Source: Bacteroidota bacterium (lineage in GTDB: Bacteria > Bacteroidota > Ignavibacteria > Ignavibacteriales > Melioribacteraceae). Taken from it: DNA of 64,000 bases. The translations under genes were made by a program, and so were the position numbers. Every line of letters starts with the position of its first letter. The stretch's first letter is position 1. Shown one piece after another: positions 43,922 to 52,819 of the stretch. Location: the NCBI GenBank assembly GCA_021820065.1, contig JAKAEE010000010.1:1-64000 (forward strand). Reading direction: 5' to 3'. Under the pieces are notes generated by a model. It did no database searches and was not told the origin of the DNA. It worked only from the letters and a program-made list of their open reading frames with translations.

Positions 43922-44836
43922 TTACTCATGTGCCCCGCCATGAAACATGAGTTCGCCTGCAGTTACCTTCATCTTCAAATGATTCTGTTTCGGAGGAAAC
44001 GGACAAGTAGCATACTTTGTAAAAACGCAGGGCGGATTGAACGCTTTGTTGAAATCAATTATTGTTTTTCCCGTTGAATCGACTTTAGCAGCATAGACAA
44101 ATCTTCCGGCGCCATAGGTTTCATCGCCGCTGGTTTCATCTGCAAATATTATGAAGTAATGATCATCTTCCAGTAACGCTTGCAAGCTGTACTCTTTTCC
44201 GTCTTTCGTAAAAACCAAATCGCCGGGAGAAATATCTTCTTCAACTTTTCCCAAGATGTTTGCAATAGAAACTTTTTTAGGAGGATTGAACGGCACAAGT
44301 TTGGCTTCCAATCTCCAATCGGAATTTACAGGGTAAGTATCTATTCCCTTAAACGACTTAACGAGAGGCGCATCCACATCGCGCAGCCGGACGTAGTAAT
44401 CTCCGCTCCGATAAATTATGAACCATCTAAGCGATCCATACGAAAGAACGGTGGGAGTTCCCTGCATATCATTTTTTAATACCATTGAAGTTACCGTTTT
44501 GCCGTCGCATGTAACGTCAGCGCCGTTTTCAATATTGATAGTTACGACTGAATCTTTTAATGTGAAAGTACCCAAGTAGTCCGGAGCTTTTCCCTCCGGG
44601 AAAACGATATCGTTATTTTTGCCGCTGCCGAATTTATTCTCGCCTTGTTTCAAAGCAAGCAGTCCGACAAGGTTCAGCCAGCCGTCTTCCTTTTTCAAAT
44701 TCTCGATTCGCTTGTTGTGCCAATCTTTAATTTGCGAAATGTATTTGGAATCCCCTTTTTCCTCCAGCGTTTTACTGCACGATACTATCATGAAGGAAAA
44801 CGCGATGGAACAAATAAGTAAAACGATTTTTTTCAT
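43922..44836 (-). CDS. DUF1684 lipoprotein
   Basis: A 304-aa protein with a lipoprotein signal peptide (lipobox MIVSC, Cys20) and a DUF1684 domain. Characteristic segments are WHNKRIENLKKEDGWLNLVGLLAL near residue 40, ADETSGDETYGAGRFVY and the C-terminal NPPCVFTKYATCPFPPKQN. The family is widespread, secreted or lipidated, of unknown function. Monocistronic. Confidence 0.88.
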   Translation of the reverse strand: MKKIVLLICSIAFSFMIVSCSKTLEEKGDSKYISQIKDWHNKRIENLKKEDGWLNLVGLLALKQGENKFGSGKNNDIVFPEGKAPDYLGTFTLKDSVVTINIENGADVTCDGKTVTSMVLKNDMQGTPTVLSYGSLRWFIIYRSGDYYVRLRDVDAPLVKSFKGIDTYPVNSDWRLEAKLVPFNPPKKVSIANILGKVEEDISPGDLVFTKDGKEYSLQALLEDDHYFIIFADETSGDETYGAGRFVYAAKVDSTGKTIIDFNKAFNPPCVFTKYATCPFPPKQNHLKMKVTAGELMFHGGAHE

Positions 44837-44936
44837 ATTGATAACCCTATGCTTTCTTTATGATGTAATTCCATGACCACATGCTTTATGTGCAAAAATA
44901 GTTAAGCAATCGTTCGAAAGAAACACCGGGTTATAT

Positions 44937-45278
44937 TAATTTCCTTTCTATTACACTGCATACGACAGCAATGATCAGTTCATCGTGACCGGCACGCTCA
45001 TCATATCTCAAATTGACTCCGCACAAATTCAAGGGAGCTGGCAATTAGCCGCCATTAACAATGCACAAAAGACGGGACCGCAAAACGGATCAGACAGTTT
45101 ATCGGGAGTGTTCAAAAAAGGTGCTGTCAGCATTAATTTAAATCCGAATTTCGTCGATAATAATGTGGTGCTGCAAGGCACTATTAGCTCAGACGGATTC
45201 AACGGCAAATGGGAATGGATCGGTTTTGCAGGCGTTCTTAACAGCGGCGGTTTCAACGCTGTTAGAAAAGGAATTTGA
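44937..45278 (+). pseudogene. Fragment of a beta-rich (lipocalin-like) protein
   Basis: From a TAA near 44937 the frame stays open to a stop at 45278. It encodes FYYTAYDSNDQFIVTGTL, then a beta-rich 97-residue tail with GSWQL and GFNGKWEWIG. A GTG at 44985 could start it, but the coherent sequence begins upstream of that codon and has no signal peptide. It looks like the 3' part of a gene that lost its beginning. Confidence 0.4.
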
Positions 45279-45351
45279 CGGCGTCAATCCGTACAATTCT
45301 GTTTGAATATAAAAATTATTTTAATACCTTGTATTTAATCGAATTGAATTT

Positions 45352-47841
45352 GTGATTAATTCGTTAGAAATTTTAAGGAGAAACGGGGGTGCGCCCGGCG
45401 AACCAATTATTGGTACTGACAGTATGGCTAAGAAACCCAGCTACTTAAATACTAAGCGAAGCAACGAAACTCCGCCGAAGACATATTCGTTGACCGAAGA
45501 GCAGCATCAATTCAAAACTCTGCTTGAAAACAGTCCGGATAGTATTTACTTCAAGGATTTAAACGGGAAATTCACAAGAGCAAGCAATGCTACTGCTAAA
45601 AAATTAGGTTATAAGCGCGTTGAAGATTTAATAGGAAAGACCGATTATGATATTTTTGGACCGGAACATGCCGACCAAGCATTTAAGGATGAACAGCAAG
45701 TAATCGAAACCGGAAAACCAATTATTGGCAAAGAAGAGAGAGAAGACTATCCTGACGGAAGAATTACATGGGCTTCAACTTCCAAAATGCCTCTTTTTAA
45801 CAGCGAAGGAAATATAATCGGAGTGTTTGGAATTACTCGCGATATTACCGTAAGAAAACTAATTGAAGAAAAGATAAAAGAGAGTGAACAGACCTACCGA
45901 GCTTTGTTCGAAAGTTCCAACGACGGAATCTTCTTTACTTCCGAGGGAATAATTATAGATTGCAATCAAGCAGTACTTGATATTTTCAGATGCGGACGTG
46001 AATTTATTGTCGGTCGCCCGCCTTCCGATTTTTCTCCTCCGGTTCAACCCGACGGACGTGATTCATTCGAATCCGCTAACGAGAAAATAAATGCCGCATT
46101 CAATGGTACCCCTCAGCATTTTTACTGGCAGCATGTAAGACCCGACGGTTCGTTAATCGACTGTGAAATTTCTTTGAAGGCTATTATAGCTAGAGGAAAA
46201 AAAATAATTTATGCCGCCATGCGCGATATAACCGAGAAAAAATTAATAGAAGAAAAAATAAAGAGAAATGAAGAGTTGTACCGCGCATTGTTTGAGAATT
46301 CTGCCGACGGCATGTTTTTAATGACAGATGTTTTTTTAGACTGTAATCAGGCGGTCTGCAACCTTTTCCACTGTGAAAGAGAGGATGTTATCGGTCACTC
46401 TCCGGTTGATTTCTCCCCGGAGGTTCAGCCCGACGGGAAAAATTCCCTTGCTTCTGCAACGGAAAAAATCAACAAAGCCTTAAAGGGAATTCCCCAGAGA
46501 TTTTATTGGATGCACAAGACTAAAGATAATATCCTTATTGATGCTGAAGTTTCTTTGAACGCGATTACAATATCGGGACAAAATCTAATTCAAGCTGTTG
46601 TAAGAGACATTACGGAAAGAATGCAATCGGAAAAAGTCCGCGAAGCTCTTTACGATATTTCCGAAGCAGCGTACACCGCAACTGATATGTACATGCTTTA
46701 TGAAAAAATCCATAAGGTTGTTTCTTCCCTGATGCCTGCAAAAAATTTCTATATATCTCTATACGACGAAAAAACGGAGATTATTTCGTTCCCGTATTTT
46801 GTTGATGAATTTGATCCCCCCCAGCCGTCGAAAAAACTTGGCAAAGGTCTTACAGAGTACGCTCTACGCAAAGGCTCTCCTATTTTGGTTGATGCAGAAA
46901 CAGATAAAAAATTGCGCGCTTCTGGAGAGGTTGAACTTGTCGGCGCACCATCAGCAATTTGGCTTGGCGTTCCGCTTAATGTTGGCGGAAAAACAATCGG
47001 TGTAATTGTAGTTCAAGATTATGAGAACGAAGAAGCTTACGGCTTAGATGAAATGCAACTGCTAACATTCGTTACCGAACAGGTTGCACAAGTAATTGAA
47101 AGAAAACGAACTTCAGACGCTCTTAGAAAATATGCTGATGAGCTGAGGCAACTTAACCAGACGAAAGACAAGTTTTTCTCTATCATTGCACATGATTTGA
47201 AAAATCCATTTATCACAATCATGGGTTTTTCGGATCTTCTTCTTTCGGATTATGAAGAACTGAGCGATCAAGAAAGATTGTACTATATTCAGGAAATGAA
47301 AAAATCCGCCGACCTCTCACACAATCTTCTTCAGAACTTGCTGCAATGGTCGCGTTCGCAAACGGGCAGAATAGAATTCAGCCCGCAGCCGATCGACATT
47401 AAAAAAGTAATTGATGAAAACATAGAACTTCTCAGAGTCGCCGCCGAAAGAAAACAGATCAGCATGATAAGCAACACGCAAGAGGACTTAATTGTTTTTG
47501 CCGACGAAGACATGTTGAACACTATTCTACGGAATCTTCTTACCAATGCATTAAAATTCACTAATAAGCACGGGGTGATAACCGCGGAGACCAAACGGAT
47601 CGATTCGTTTGTCGGAATTGAAATAAAAGACAACGGCGTTGGAATGCCGGAAAACGTTAGAGAAAGTTTGTTCAAACTCGATGTAAGCCATTCCTCATTG
47701 GGAACTGACAATGAAGCGGGCACGGGTTTAGGATTAATTCTCTGCAAAGAATTTGTAGAAAAACACGGCGGATCGATCTCAGTTGAAAGCGAAGTTGACA
47801 AGGGAACAACTTTTAGATTTACTTTACCCATCCAGAAATAA
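45352..47841 (+). CDS. PAS/GAF multi-domain sensor histidine kinase
   Basis: An 829-aa soluble kinase. Three PAS domains (about 50-170, 175-295, 300-420; the second and third are close copies sharing LYRALFE/TYRALFE, DCNQAV, DFSPxVQPDG) are followed by a GAF domain (about 425-580), a HisKA domain (His in FSIIAHDLKNPFITIMGFS) and HATPase_c (NALKFTNKHG, DNGVGMPE, GTGLGLIL). The start is uncertain: GTG at 45352 or ATG at 45424, neither with a clear ribosome binding site. No adjacent response regulator. Confidence 0.88.
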   Translation: MINSLEILRRNGGAPGEPIIGTDSMAKKPSYLNTKRSNETPPKTYSLTEEQHQFKTLLENSPDSIYFKDLNGKFTRASNATAKKLGYKRVEDLIGKTDYDIFGPEHADQAFKDEQQVIETGKPIIGKEEREDYPDGRITWASTSKMPLFNSEGNIIGVFGITRDITVRKLIEEKIKESEQTYRALFESSNDGIFFTSEGIIIDCNQAVLDIFRCGREFIVGRPPSDFSPPVQPDGRDSFESANEKINAAFNGTPQHFYWQHVRPDGSLIDCEISLKAIIARGKKIIYAAMRDITEKKLIEEKIKRNEELYRALFENSADGMFLMTDVFLDCNQAVCNLFHCEREDVIGHSPVDFSPEVQPDGKNSLASATEKINKALKGIPQRFYWMHKTKDNILIDAEVSLNAITISGQNLIQAVVRDITERMQSEKVREALYDISEAAYTATDMYMLYEKIHKVVSSLMPAKNFYISLYDEKTEIISFPYFVDEFDPPQPSKKLGKGLTEYALRKGSPILVDAETDKKLRASGEVELVGAPSAIWLGVPLNVGGKTIGVIVVQDYENEEAYGLDEMQLLTFVTEQVAQVIERKRTSDALRKYADELRQLNQTKDKFFSIIAHDLKNPFITIMGFSDLLLSDYEELSDQERLYYIQEMKKSADLSHNLLQNLLQWSRSQTGRIEFSPQPIDIKKVIDENIELLRVAAERKQISMISNTQEDLIVFADEDMLNTILRNLLTNALKFTNKHGVITAETKRIDSFVGIEIKDNGVGMPENVRESLFKLDVSHSSLGTDNEAGTGLGLILCKEFVEKHGGSISVESEVDKGTTFRFTLPIQK

Positions 47842-47955
47842 AATTCTTCAAAAGCTTTTGCATTTCTTTTCGCAATCTAATAGCATTTTATGAAAAGCCG
47901 CGATTTTATCCCGTCAAATTATTCTACACTTACGGAAAAAGAAATGGTCAACGTG

Positions 47956-49656
47956 TTAAAGTTCAAACTGAAGTTTTAAGTAGCCGTAGCTTGAGTTGTT
48001 CGAAATATCGCGCGTGGCATTTTTCTGAATGATCTGCCTGAATACCAGATCCAGGAACACTTGCCGGATCGGTTCGTATCTCATTCCAAAAGTAAAAATG
48101 TTGGTGTTAATTCTCTCGCCATCCAGAAACTCGATGTTAACAGGATCTATATTATCTCGATGAGCAACAAACACATCTCCGCCGGAATTGAAAATCAAAT
48201 TGCCGAACGAATCATAAATATTGGCTCCGTGACGGATATGCTGAAAATCGAAATTGAGTCTGAGCGATGCGTTTGCGTTATATGCTAATCGCAAAAATAT
48301 TTCGTCAGAATTCGGACCGATTTGATCACCGAGAATTTGTCCCCACGACGTATAAGTGTCTTTCGGATTGTTGTGCGAGTAAACGTAAGGGCGAATTCTT
48401 GTGTATTCAAAAATTAAGGAGAGATCACTAATGGAAAACGGCGAGTACCAGAATGCCGCCAACTTGTAGCCGGTTTTGTTTATGTAGTTGGACAAGTTCT
48501 GAAGATTCCCGAACGGATCATCGTCCATATAAAACGTAGCCTGAAACTCCAAATCTTTTATAAAGTGCGTTTCAAGATCGAACCACAACATTCCGTTATC
48601 TCTATCTTGCAACGACATTTCCTCAAATTTGTAGAATGCGAGCGGATTAAGATAAGCCAGTTCGATCCCTCGTCCGGAATAAACTATTGATTCGCCTAAA
48701 CCAAAATCAAAAAGATTTTTGAAAGAAAGTTTGAACCGGTTCGTTGCAATATACTTTGTATAGTTTGCGTCGCGGATCGGATCAAACTCCCCGACGGTTG
48801 ACGCATGCCATGAAGTAAAGCTGAAAATTCCGTAATTAAAATCCAGCTTTATAAAATCCAGCAGCGGATGATCGCCGGATAAAACAAATTTGCTTTCGTA
48901 ACCGTAACCAAATTTTATTTTTTCTCTGCCGAGTTCAATTGCAAGACTCATATCTTCTGCCGGGCGCGAAAAATAGCGAAGGTATCCTTCCGTAAAATCA
49001 TAATTGCTAATGTTTTCAATATTCTCAACGTACTTAAAATTATATTTCATCCGTGGATCAACAACAGCGGCAAATCCCGCCGATCCTTTAATTCCGCCTT
49101 TGATAACACTCAAACTGTATCCAAGTTTTTCAAAGAACGTTCCTCTAAACCGGAATCCGATATCAAACAATTCCGCGTTGTTGATCTTTGGCGAAAAATT
49201 CTGACCGTGAACGTATCTGCCGAGAAGATTGAGATAGAAATTCGCATCGTTCTTCCTGAATGCATAAATGTATTTTATTTTGTCGCCAAGAAGATCGGAC
49301 GGATTGGATGAAAAACACGTCGCACCGCGGAACATTTGGTACGTGTTCGTGCTGTCGGCTTTATCGTCATAAAACTCGTTCTGATATTTTTTCAGCAATC
49401 CTTTTTCAGTTGAGCTCAACTCGCTGGATTTTGCGTCGATAGCCTCAAGAAATTTTCTTACTTCTTCGCGCGACATGCTTGGATTATCGTCATGAATGTT
49501 GTCAATAATCTTTTTGACTTTCATCTCTTTAAGGAATGTGTAAACATCATGATCGATCGGAACGTTTTCCTGTTGGGAGAAGGAAATAGAAGTAAGGAGT
49601 AAGAAGTAAGTAGTAAGTAGAAAAAAGAGAGAAACTTTGATATTTATTTTTTTCAT
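47956..49656 (-). CDS. Wzi-like capsule-assembly outer-membrane barrel
   Basis: A 566-aa protein with a signal peptide, an N-terminal helical region (about 25-85) and an approximately 18-strand barrel, with LGREKIKFGYGYESKFVLSG and LAYLNPLAFYKFEE resembling the capsule-assembly Wzi family. The hydrophobic core of the signal peptide is encoded by a low-complexity AAGTAAGTAGT-type repeat (49590-49620). ATG 49656 (MKKIN) gives a normal signal peptide; the 10-residue longer form overlaps the POT gene. No capsule genes are adjacent. Confidence 0.7.
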   Translation of the reverse strand: MKKINIKVSLFFLLTTYFLLLTSISFSQQENVPIDHDVYTFLKEMKVKKIIDNIHDDNPSMSREEVRKFLEAIDAKSSELSSTEKGLLKKYQNEFYDDKADSTNTYQMFRGATCFSSNPSDLLGDKIKYIYAFRKNDANFYLNLLGRYVHGQNFSPKINNAELFDIGFRFRGTFFEKLGYSLSVIKGGIKGSAGFAAVVDPRMKYNFKYVENIENISNYDFTEGYLRYFSRPAEDMSLAIELGREKIKFGYGYESKFVLSGDHPLLDFIKLDFNYGIFSFTSWHASTVGEFDPIRDANYTKYIATNRFKLSFKNLFDFGLGESIVYSGRGIELAYLNPLAFYKFEEMSLQDRDNGMLWFDLETHFIKDLEFQATFYMDDDPFGNLQNLSNYINKTGYKLAAFWYSPFSISDLSLIFEYTRIRPYVYSHNNPKDTYTSWGQILGDQIGPNSDEIFLRLAYNANASLRLNFDFQHIRHGANIYDSFGNLIFNSGGDVFVAHRDNIDPVNIEFLDGERINTNIFTFGMRYEPIRQVFLDLVFRQIIQKNATRDISNNSSYGYLKLQFEL

Positions 49657-49660
49657 AATT

Positions 49661-50965
49661 CTATGCGTCAACATTTTTAGGTGCAAGAAATTTGTTATAA
49701 AGAATTAATCCTATAGCCGTTACAACGCCAATCAAACTAAAGACGATCCAAAGCATAGTCGGATTGTGAAGTTTATCTACAAAATGAACATACAAATTTG
49801 CGCCGAGAATTCCACCTATGCCGCTTCCAAGCACGCCGTACAAAAACGAATAACCAAGGTAGAGCGCTTTTTTATCTTCCGGCGCTATCAATCCGACATA
49901 ACTTATAAATTTGGGATGAGCGGTCATTTCGCCGATAGAAAAAATAATTATACCGGCAATAAAAACAAACGGGTGGGTTGAAATGGCAAGGATCGCAACG
50001 CCGATGGTTCCAAGAATTATTCCAGTGATCATTGTCGGCAGCGCTTTTGTGTTTTTTACAATTTTGGAAACTAGAAGCTGCAGTAAAATAATCGTCCCCG
50101 CGTTGATCACTGTAACGTGTTCAACATCAAACTTCCAATTTGGATTGGACATAAATAAACTGAGGAAAGAATTTACAGCATTGTTGATCGGAGTTTTATC
50201 AACGTAATCTTTGAAGTACCAGAGCACGGAATCAAACTGCTGGAAATACAAAATCCAAAAACCGGAATAAATTACGATCATAACAATGAAGCGAAAATCT
50301 TTAAGCACCAGGGCAGCTTCAGTCAAAACTTGTCCGAGAGATTTGGAGTTCTTCGGTTTCTCCGGCTCTTTGTAAACAAAAAGATTAAGAAGAAGCAGCC
50401 AGCCGGTTCCAACAGCCGCCATAACAAAAACGTACGAATAAGATATGTCTTTCAGCATCGGAACAAGTATGAGCGGAAAAAGAAAAGCGCCAAGGTTAAT
50501 CGACCAATAATAAACTCCAAATGCTAATGTTGAATTTGTCTTGTCCGTAACGCGGGCGATGGTTCCGGAGATGATGGGTTTAAATGTTCCGGCGCCGATT
50601 ACCATAAAAATCAAACTAGCAAAGACAACTGAGTACGAGCTAACAAATCCTGTCAACAAATAACCGAGACTCATCACAATAAACGCAAAGATAAGAGTTA
50701 CGCGGTAACCGAATCTATCCGCGATCGCTCCGGCAACTATTGGAAGCAGATACAGAAGCGGCTGAAATGTGCTTGTAATTACTCCGACGCTTTCTTTGGA
50801 AAATCCAAGTCCGCCTTCTGCGACGGACAAAACCAAATACACCGAAAGAATTGAGCGAACGCCGTAATAAGATCCGCGCTCAAAAAATTCCATCGTTATA
50901 ACCGTCCAGAAATTTTTTGAGAAAGAACGGAAAGATGATTTCTTATCTTCTGTAGTATCAGCCAT
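49661..50965 (-). CDS. POT/PTR family proton-dependent peptide transporter
   Basis: A 434-aa major-facilitator protein with 12 or so membrane helices and the POT signature EFFERGSYYGVRSIL (ExxER motif near residue 30). FGYRVTLI and the helix-5 segment GVYYWSINLGAF are also present. It imports di- or tripeptides with protons. It ends five bases before the Wzi-like gene start. With the Xaa-Pro peptidase at 15.2 kb it fits a peptide-using lifestyle. Confidence 0.9.
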   Translation of the reverse strand: MADTTEDKKSSFRSFSKNFWTVITMEFFERGSYYGVRSILSVYLVLSVAEGGLGFSKESVGVITSTFQPLLYLLPIVAGAIADRFGYRVTLIFAFIVMSLGYLLTGFVSSYSVVFASLIFMVIGAGTFKPIISGTIARVTDKTNSTLAFGVYYWSINLGAFLFPLILVPMLKDISYSYVFVMAAVGTGWLLLLNLFVYKEPEKPKNSKSLGQVLTEAALVLKDFRFIVMIVIYSGFWILYFQQFDSVLWYFKDYVDKTPINNAVNSFLSLFMSNPNWKFDVEHVTVINAGTIILLQLLVSKIVKNTKALPTMITGIILGTIGVAILAISTHPFVFIAGIIIFSIGEMTAHPKFISYVGLIAPEDKKALYLGYSFLYGVLGSGIGGILGANLYVHFVDKLHNPTMLWIVFSLIGVVTAIGLILYNKFLAPKNVDA

Positions 50966-51124
50966 TTGTAATCCGTTTGAGCTTAATTGCCATATCGGGG
51001 AATGTACCTCTGTTGATGCAAGAAAGAAGATTTCGTGGGAACGGAAAATTTTCTAACGTGTTAGGTAAAGTGAAATCATTTCGTTTAAGATAAATTTCTT
51101 TAAAGAAGTGGAATATAGAATTCA

Positions 51125-52000
51125 TTAATTTCCAAATAAAGTTGGTTTAGAGCTACGCTTCGTTACTTCATCAAACGAGTCTCCCCAGATTTCGGAAAGA
51201 TTTTCTGTGTGAATATAATCGGAATAATATTTTTGCAGCAAATCGCTTTCGCTGATATTTTCCAACCGTTCTTTTATGCAAGCTACATTAAGAGGGTCTA
51301 TTTCAATTCCGATAGAATTTCTTTGAAGCTGCAGTGCTGCTGATAAAGTAGTTCCGGTTCCGGCAAATGGATCAAAAATCGTATCGCCAATTTTTGACGA
51401 ACTTAGAATTATTCTCAGTAATAAAGCAATTGGTGATTGTTGTTTATGAATTCTTTCTCCATTCTTATCACGAAGAGCTTCATTGACGGCAAAGTAACCG
51501 GAAGTAAGTTCACGGATATCATCCCAGACATCCGTAACATACATACCGTTTTCTCTTTCGTATTTATAGTTTGCTGGCATTGGTGGAGAAATTCGAAGCT
51601 TGTTAAAAACTCTTGGCATTTCTCCCTTAGTTGCGAAGGCGATGACTTGAAATTGTTTCCCATATCGATAACTGCCGGGAACCGCAGAAGTTTTTTTCTT
51701 CCATATAATTAAATTTTGAAAAGACCATTTGGATTCTCTCAAACATTTCAGAACAGCTTCGGTATTCTTTTCACGTTGCATAAAATAAATGGCACCGCCT
51801 TCTTCGGTAAGATAGTAGCTGTTCTCACAAACTTCTTTCATCATCTTCCAATAGTCTTCGCTTTCCATTAAGTCTTCGTGATAAGAATATTCCTTGCCTT
51901 GATTGAACGGCGGGTCCAAAAAAGTCAAATGGATTTTATCCTTAACATTCTTTGTGCGAAAAATTTCTAAACAGTTTCCGCTAATTATTTTGTATCCCAT
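51125..52000 (-). CDS. Orphan site-specific DNA methyltransferase (N4/N6, beta-class order)
   Basis: A 291-aa amino-methyltransferase. The catalytic motif LDPPFNQGKEY is near residue 28, and the SAM-binding motif FDPFAGTGTTL near residue 216; this IV-before-I order defines the beta class. IGIEIDPLNVACIKERL follows motif I. No restriction endonuclease gene is adjacent on either strand, so it is either an epigenetic orphan or a remnant. Target sequence unknown. Confidence 0.88.
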   Translation of the reverse strand: MGYKIISGNCLEIFRTKNVKDKIHLTFLDPPFNQGKEYSYHEDLMESEDYWKMMKEVCENSYYLTEEGGAIYFMQREKNTEAVLKCLRESKWSFQNLIIWKKKTSAVPGSYRYGKQFQVIAFATKGEMPRVFNKLRISPPMPANYKYERENGMYVTDVWDDIRELTSGYFAVNEALRDKNGERIHKQQSPIALLLRIILSSSKIGDTIFDPFAGTGTTLSAALQLQRNSIGIEIDPLNVACIKERLENISESDLLQKYYSDYIHTENLSEIWGDSFDEVTKRSSKPTLFGN

Positions 52001-52054
52001 AAGATTCTTTCTTTTAATCCCACTGTAATTTATTACAAAAATTCGTTTAATTCT

Positions 52055-52819
52055 CTACCTTTTTACGCGGGACAATTTACCAATCAGCTCTAACACGCCA
52101 TTGATAAAAGTTAACGGATGAGGAGGATTTCCGGGAACGTACAAATCAACTTTGTGTGTTTCTAAAAACTTTCTGTTCAGTGCGGCACTATTCTGGAAAA
52201 CTCCGCCGCTGATTGCATCAACGCCGCATAGAATTACAATTTTTGGAGAGGGAATTGCATCGTAACATATTTGAAGAGGTTCCGCCATATTTTCCGTAAT
52301 CGGTCCGGTGATAACAATTCCGTCCGCATGTCTTGGCGACGCGACAAAATTGATTCCAAACCTTCCCATATCAAAATTCACATTACCCGCTGCGTTGAGT
52401 TCCAACTCCGCGCTGTTATCTCCGCCGGCAGAAACTTGTCTTAATTTTAGCGATCCTCTAAAGAACGAAACAATTTCTTTTCTTATCAATTCAGAATTCA
52501 ATTCGATCGCTTTATCATCACCTTCTTGAACAATTAATTTTTTTCTATCATTTGCTGCCAGTTTATAATCGCTCGTAAATTTAATCTTAGCGGGAAACTG
52601 AAAAGCACATTCTCCGCAGAATGAACATTTTCCTAAATCAATGCTAACCGGATTTACTGTAATTGCATTTGTCGGACAAATTTTAGCAAGCGCTTCTTCA
52701 TCAACTTTAATTTTTGAAATTACCGGCCGCCCTCTAAACGGTTCATTAAGAGTAACTTTGGTAACATCTTTTATAAACTGCTTTCCTTGATGCCTCAATA
52801 TTTGGATAGCTTTTATCAT
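52055..52819 (-). CDS. Ehr-type small subunit: ferredoxin domain fused to cysteine-less NuoB/HyfI-like domain
   Basis: This 254-aa protein has an N-terminal ferredoxin part with Cys48, Cys65, Cys68 and Cys71, enough for one [4Fe-4S] cluster; the position of the last motif Cys is Phe75. The C-terminal part (about 118-250) aligns with NuoB/HyfI: SPRHADGIVITGPIT, SGGVFQ, VPGNPPHP. The proximal-cluster cysteines are replaced (A131/D134/A137 region, D201, N231). The small subunit therefore cannot hold the usual cluster. It overlaps the large-subunit gene by four bases and is last of the six-gene complex. Confidence 0.85.
   Translation of the reverse strand: MIKAIQILRHQGKQFIKDVTKVTLNEPFRGRPVISKIKVDEEALAKICPTNAITVNPVSIDLGKCSFCGECAFQFPAKIKFTSDYKLAANDRKKLIVQEGDDKAIELNSELIRKEIVSFFRGSLKLRQVSAGGDNSAELELNAAGNVNFDMGRFGINFVASPRHADGIVITGPITENMAEPLQICYDAIPSPKIVILCGVDAISGGVFQNSAALNRKFLETHKVDLYVPGNPPHPLTFINGVLELIGKLSRVKR

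Noticed and set aside
47890..47979. A 29-codon plus-strand frame starting MKSRDFIPSNY
   Set aside because: It overlaps the 3' end of the Wzi-like gene on the other strand, and there is no ribosome binding site or recognisable homologue. It could be a fragment but cannot be supported.
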